A stretch of 64,000 nucleotides of DNA from Glandiceps talaboti (lineage: Eukaryota; Hemichordata; Enteropneusta; Spengelidae). Shown piece after piece: positions 58,870 through 64,000 of the stretch (within the stretch, counting starts at the first letter, position 1; each line of letters begins with the position of its first letter). The notes under the pieces are model-generated. The model did not search any database and was not told the origin of the DNA. It saw only the letters and a list, made by a program, of their open reading frames with translations. Where the stretch lies: assembly GCF_964340395.1 (NCBI RefSeq), contig NC_135559.1, forward strand, positions 9,542,259 to 9,606,258. The letters run 5' to 3'. The translations under genes and the position numbers were made by a program.

Positions 58870-60319
58870 AAAGTCTGTGGTTTGTGTGTGTGACTGTATC
58901 ACCATTTTCTATAAAACGACTGGATCAAATCAAACGAAATTTCGTAAATGTGTTCCGTACGGTAATGGCAAGAACTGATTAGGTTTTGGTAAATATACCA
59001 TTAATATTAATGACCAATTTGAGTAATTAATCGATCGATCGTCTGGTCGCACATGCGTTTAGTGTCGAAAGTGCGCCACCAACGTCGCTGTAAGGTAAAC
59101 CAGGAATCTACGGTTCCCAGGCTACGGTTATCTGTTTCTACACTGAGAAAGACTCTGTTTTCAGGGGTTTCAAGGGTTTGTATTGAAATTTTCGTTGAAT
59201 CTTAAGATTATTACATCAAAGCAAGGAGGTGAGCACTGAAAATGCTGAATTTAACTTTTTTTAAATTGTAAGTGTTCATGATTAGTTCTGCAGTTGTCTT
59301 TACTGAAGTAGCAATTAACGTAGGTAGAGGTTTTTTTTTGTTTTCCTGTGGATCTGCAGACTGCATTGGCTGGAAAAACACAGGGAAAAAAGATCGAAGT
59401 GGGGGCATTTCAGTGATGCGCTATGACCACTAACAATTCCTTCTCTTTTGTTGGCCTTTATTAAAACTTTTACTACGGCGAGAGCTATGCTACAACGTTC
59501 TATAAAAGCTTCACATTACATGTTGTAGTTGGCCATAAGATCGCATCTGCAGGCAATCATACGATCTCTTCACTATTTCAAAATTTAAAATCTTGTTTTT
59601 ACTTCGTTCGATACTCGCGCGCGTATTTCTGTTTCTGAAAGCATGCATGGGGAGCTGAGGTCGTCGGTCAAACCAGGTCAGCTTCAACTTCCGGGTATGT
59701 AAACTTTCTGATGCGTACTAGCAATGTTACGACCGTTTGAATTTGTTCACTATTTGCCTTGGAAACGAGTGTACATATCCCGGGTATGTAGGGGATCGCG
59801 AAAGTCAGAGTGTTCAAAGTCGAGTCAAGCTTTCCTGTATTGAGAATAGGTAGCGGATATTTGAATAACTTTTTCGACAACTAACTTTCACTGGGACTTC
59901 AAAAATCACAGATATAGAGCTAACATTCATTGTGTTCAAATGATACCAATAAGCAATCCATACATTTGTTCTGTATGCATGGGTAAATGTACGTACGGTC
60001 TGTATGCATGTCGGATGTATGTGTATCCCTGTAAATTTGAATAATTTTATTTCAAAAGCATTACATCTGTTCCACTACATGTACATACATAGATTGATAT
60101 CACAAAGTACTTTCAGATTTCTATGGTTTGGTACAACGTTTTGCCAATTCAGGGGTATATCATGTACTAATAGCCTACTATAACAAAGATAGTTGCATTC
60201 CAGCAATTATTATATATAATCTGTAATAAGTAGGAGGTCATCACAGTCTGACACAGACGCACACGCACGGTAGCTACATTGTGAATTGTGAGTGCTTCGA
60301 CTCTTGAATTTGACTAGAA
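58870..60319. other. Intergenic stretch, no supported gene
   Basis: A moderately CpG-rich patch lies at 59040-59150 and another at 59580-59830 (GCGCGCG near 59619, CCGGGTATG twice), either of which could be a promoter. No ORF with protein-like features. Confidence 0.4.
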
Positions 60320-60567
60320 TAGGGAACTTGCAATCCAAACTGAGCATGCTCAGATGCAAAGGACTATGGGATTATCTGTGGTTATCGTAATACCTAATCT
60401 GGAGCTACTGATAAAATAAATCTCCTATAAAGATCAGGGTGACTATGAATTGATCATTCCTGGTTATAAACAATGTAACAATATTGTTTACAATGCTAAT
60501 TGATCAGTATTCATCATCACATTTCCCATTATGCAACATTCAACATGGCGGGTGTGCAAGTTCCCTA
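60320..60567. mobile_element. TA-flanked MITE, family G, copy 2
   Basis: Inverted full-length copy of 7957-8207; TA plus GGGAACTTGC at both ends, with a shared core GAGCATGCTCAG and ATTGTTTACAAT. Confidence 0.85.
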
Positions 60568-60659
60568 TTGGTCGATAAGTCGTCTTTCCTTCCCTTTTTA
60601 ATTGCTTTCCAATTTGGTCTGTAACTATTCTGTTCTTAACAGTGCAGTCATATCAGGAT

Positions 60660-60718
60660 GGAACGATTTTTACAACCAGCTAAACTACACCAATTGCTTG
60701 CTCGCATTTCAAGTTGGT
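60660..60718 (+). CDS. Possible short first exon (unassigned)
   Basis: ATG in AGGATGGAA opens MERFLQPAKLHQLLARISS, then TG|GTAAGC, a good donor in phase 2. No next exon was identified with confidence. Confidence 0.2.
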
Positions 60719-61244
60719 AAGCAGGAATGAGACAAGTTTCATGTATTAGGAGGCATACTGTAAATAGTGTTGAGCAGGCGTCCCAGATCCCATAACTCTG
60801 TCTACCGATAGAAAGCTACACACGATAATGACAGAGCCCAACTGTTACTGTTAAATATATAGAACTTCCACAGATACAGAAACATATAAAAGTTGTCTGT
60901 GCTGCATGAAGTCCTTACCTTATAATAATTGGTTCACTTCGAATTCATTCAAGCAAACGCGCACTGGTGTTTCTTCGCGGGTTGCACCACAGCTAATGTT
61001 ATGTATTACTGGTGTTCTTGTTGTGAGTCTCCAGAATGCCATGGCTGAGATGTTTACTCTTCTTCATACTTGTTTTTGGTCTTCCATCAGGAGCTTTCAT
61101 CATTGCCGTCCTCATTTCATCACTGTATACATTGTTGGTCTGGTGATGGATTTGATTCCATGGTCAGGAAAGCTTTCGTCCTACTTTAGAATGATCTCTG
61201 TGTCATTCATTTTCAGCAAAGGTTATAGACTTTTCTGTCTGTAG

Positions 61245-61417
61245 AACCAAAATAAGTATTGTATCCGATCCGATTAGTTCACCGGAACAAAACTTGATAC
61301 TGGTAGACGTAGTTAATGTAGGTCTCTTCCCTTTTGTCGCCAACAATGATTTGTTGTTTCAAACATTTGTGGCACCGTACTTAAACGGTGAACTAACCCT
61401 CGTTGTGTCTAATTCTC
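61245..61417 (+). CDS. Possible coding exon of an unrecognised gene
   Basis: After acceptor CTTTTCTGTCTGTAG a frame reads TKISIVSDPISSPEQNLILV, then DVVNVGLFPFVANNDLLFQT and FVAPYLNGELTLVVSNSR, up to a donor-like CG|GTAAGC or a TAA one codon later. Composition and splice sites look like a real exon. An upstream stretch near 61029 (MPWLRCLLFFILVFGLPSG) resembles a signal peptide but I could not join the two in frame. Family unknown. Confidence 0.35.
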
Positions 61418-62016
61418 GGTAAGCTTATAGCTATGAAGCTTCTGTTCCCACAGTATCCCAATTTGACCGCAAGCAAAATAGTGTGACCTATCAGGTCAAA
61501 CAGGTAAAGTGATTTTAAGTTTTATATTGTACCGCTTTCAAAAGTCATACTAGTACTAGTATAAGGCTCGTTTATCAAAGACAATGGAATTTTATTTATT
61601 GACAAAATGTCCTAACTGACGTTACGACGTTGTTGTTTTATCGATACATTATTGGCTGATTTGTAAATTTTAAGTACAAATATTATCTGGTTGATATAAT
61701 CCGTTGGTTACTATATTACCACTAGCGACAAAAATGTTACTAAGGCCAAAACAGAGAAAGAATTGTTTCTGGTCATCAAGCGCATCACTTAAATAACCTC
61801 GCATCGGTCTTTTTTTGCGTTTGTCCAGCCCATGCAGTCTGCTGATCTGCGGAAATATAAAAAAATAGCTTTTTCTACTCCAGTGAAGACAACTGCAGAG
61901 CCAATCATGAACAAACAAATGACATCTGTCCCACATACACACTTGCTCTGAAGTACTAAATGAAAAGAAAGGTAACTGTCCTAAATAGTAGATTGAGTGA
62001 CAGGTTTGTTGAGAAT

Positions 62017-62018
<2 letters not shown>

Positions 62019-62081
<63 letters not shown>
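62019..62081. repeat. (CA)n microsatellite
   Basis: About 31 CA units. Confidence 0.97.
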
Positions 62082-62082
<1 letters not shown>

Positions 62083-62518
62083 GTCGCGTCGACACACCAC
62101 TTTAGACAGAATGTCCTGACCAGAGACAATTTCTGCGCGTGTGTACAATCAGTCAATGGCTGCATAGATTACAGGTAGTATAGATGGCAAACCACCGGCG
62201 GTCTTGTGCTTCAAACTACTCAACCATGAACTAACAAACATTACCCCCATTTACATTAATAGTACAAATGTATCACACATGCCCTGTCCTTCTCGATTTG
62301 AAGTATTGTTTCTTGATGACATTTCTGTCAAAATGCCCAGATACTGAGAAATTCTCCATGGCCAAATATCGTATTAAGGTCATCTAAAACAAATACAAAA
62401 TCGTCATTTCATTTTACACCGTGATTGGATGTTTGTGACGAGTTGGCAGGTACGCTGCAGAGAACATACACACACGACGATCCTGAGTTTCATTGGTTTT
62501 ATTGGTGATATATAAATT

Positions 62519-62592
62519 ATGGAGGAATTCAAAACGGAGCCACAGAAGAATCCTGGAGCAACAGCCAACCCTTTATCATGGCTTGTATTTTG
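62519..62592 (+). CDS. ABCC4-like: Second ABCC4-like gene, exon 1 (partial gene)
   Basis: 74 bases, ATG in AATTATGGAGG, donor TTTTG|GTGAGT. Encodes MEEFKTEPQKNPGATAN, ending SWLVF plus TG. Length, phase and pattern are those of exon 1 of the minus-strand gene (MDEFKKQSQRNPAATAN). It therefore starts a divergent paralogue whose exon 2 should begin WLNPLF and lies beyond 64000. Confidence 0.8.
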
Positions 62593-64000
62593 GTGAGTAG
62601 AATTTCATCGTCTTAAGACAACAACATTTGTGTGTACGTGTGTCCTATGAACCAAATGCTGTGATATAGCTGCCAAGTCCACAGAGTTGTATGTTGCTTG
62701 CGACGATACTGGTTTGACCCAGATACGGGACAACAGTGTAAAGTCTGAGAGTCAAAATCAGGGCTAATATATACGCCTACTAGAACTTAAAGTCTGAAAG
62801 CTAACCCTTATTCTTACGTTGGGAGCAATGTGTAGGCGGAGTCAGACATCAGTATTTGTGTGTGTATTTAAAACAGTGGACTGCATTAATATGACAAGTG
62901 TAAGCCTGTTGTAAGCAGACTCGGGCAGGACAGAATTGTATTATACGTAACAGTTACATGTGTGATCGACTGAAATGAAATTGTTCATTCGTAACAGGTG
63001 ATATTAAACGTGCACATTAGATGTCTGGGAAACGTGGGGAAGAACTGGCCCTGTTTCAGCGATGTATAAATTACCACCCGCTACTATCTTATTCTCTGCC
63101 TAGAGACCATTCCTATGGAGGGTGGGGATGGAGTGGGTGAGAAAATGCGGGGTCGGGGGGGGGGGACATGAAATGTTTGCCACTGCTTAAGTGGAGGGGG
63201 GGGGGGCGTCTGAATTAATGTACAAGTTATCTAGGTGGTATTGAAATTTTACACGGATAAGCGAAGGTGAATTAAATACACATTATATTTGGTACAATAA
63301 TGGCGTATGATTTGAACCAGATTTAGTTTGAAAAAAATATCATTGGGCACCTTCTTAACATTAAGAGAAGCCAAACTATCCAAACAGATCACAAACAATT
63401 AAACCAACAAGACAAAATGGGAACGCTTATATGTTTGGGCGGAATATACAGTGAATGGAGGAATTAAAAGAACTGACAGTACATGAATTGGGCAAATAGA
63501 CCTCAACTACTAGGGATGTATAATGGCCGGTAGCCGGCAAAAACAACCGGTTACTTCGCAATTTCTTGCTGGCTACCTTTTCAGAAATATGTTTCAAAAT
63601 TCTCTGTTTCAACCACAATATATCTATTGTTGGGCATATATGCTCGTAGTCTGACCCTTAAAAGAGATTGGAATGCTGAGACGACATTTTAAAGCACAAT
63701 GTCATAGTGTGACATTGGTGACCTTCTGATACACGATTCCATCACGTGATACGAATGTGGGACTACCGGCCGCGCTGGCGCCGGTCTTCCACTCTTCCTG
63801 TGAAAATGTTCGAAGTCAAATCCCTTTATAGAAACGAAGGAAGCGAATAGATGCTCTTAGCATTGGGATAATTCTAATGTCACAGATGACATATTCATAA
63901 TTTTAGTAAATTCAGTAATTTAACTATATCGCATGTCCCACTTTGACTGAAAGGTCAACAGACTCTATCAAGGACTAAGAGATCGACAGACTCTCTCAAG
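62593..64000 (+). other. Intron 1 of the second ABCC4-like gene
   Basis: No exon 2 match found before the window ends. Contains G-runs at about 63158 and 63197 and a small inverted repeat around GCCGGTAGCCGGC near 63525. Confidence 0.55.

Noticed and set aside
58207-58905. Minus-strand ORFs opposite the SAP-like fragment
   Set aside because: Antisense shadows; the plus strand has the protein-like composition and splice acceptor.

Overview
The window looks like nuclear DNA from an intron-rich invertebrate animal. It is AT-rich and full of short inverted-repeat transposons, minisatellites, (TATG)n, (CA)n and poly-C runs. The protein families are animal ones: an SLC19 vitamin transporter, a 13-finger C2H2 protein and ABCC4-type transporters. 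A marine deuterostome such as a hemichordate, echinoderm or lancelet is my guess; the sequence does not settle it.

Layout. (1) 1118-5258, minus strand: a complete four-exon SLC19 (thiamine/folate transporter family) gene, 586 residues. (2) 5259-8400: a probable bidirectional promoter, followed by the repeat-filled 5' intron of the next gene. (3) 8415-12023, plus strand: a complete three-exon gene for a 777-residue protein with 13 C2H2 zinc fingers. (4) 12.4-18.1 kb: a repeat-rich intergenic stretch. (5) 18121-55160, minus strand: a complete ABCC4 (MRP4)-like gene of 26 coding positions, 1346 residues once one apparent missing base is allowed for. (6) 55.2-62.5 kb: intergenic DNA with a 1.75-kb inverted-repeat transposon that carries a coding fragment, a MITE and a few unassigned coding-like stretches. 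(7) 62519-62592, plus strand: exon 1 of a second ABCC4-like gene, head-to-head with the first; the rest lies beyond the window.

The most interesting feature is in the ABCC4 gene. Coding position 8 encodes the last two helices of the first membrane domain and exists in three diverged copies (34385-34634, 38320-38569, 42254-42503). Each copy is exactly 250 bp, with the same splice phases and its own splice sites. Because 250 is not a multiple of three, joining two copies shifts the frame, so the arrangement predicts mutually exclusive splicing into three transporters that differ only in a substrate-facing helix pair.

Other points: the five-G run at 21225-21229 in coding position 22 appears one base short; the introns hold a 2.1-kb, 49-bp minisatellite with higher-order duplication and a 28-bp minisatellite just upstream of the alternative-exon cluster; at least eight small repeat families have two or more copies or clear terminal inverted repeats. 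Exon boundaries were read by eye from GT/AG sites, phase arithmetic and remembered human ABCC4 and SLC19 sequences. No search or alignment was run.
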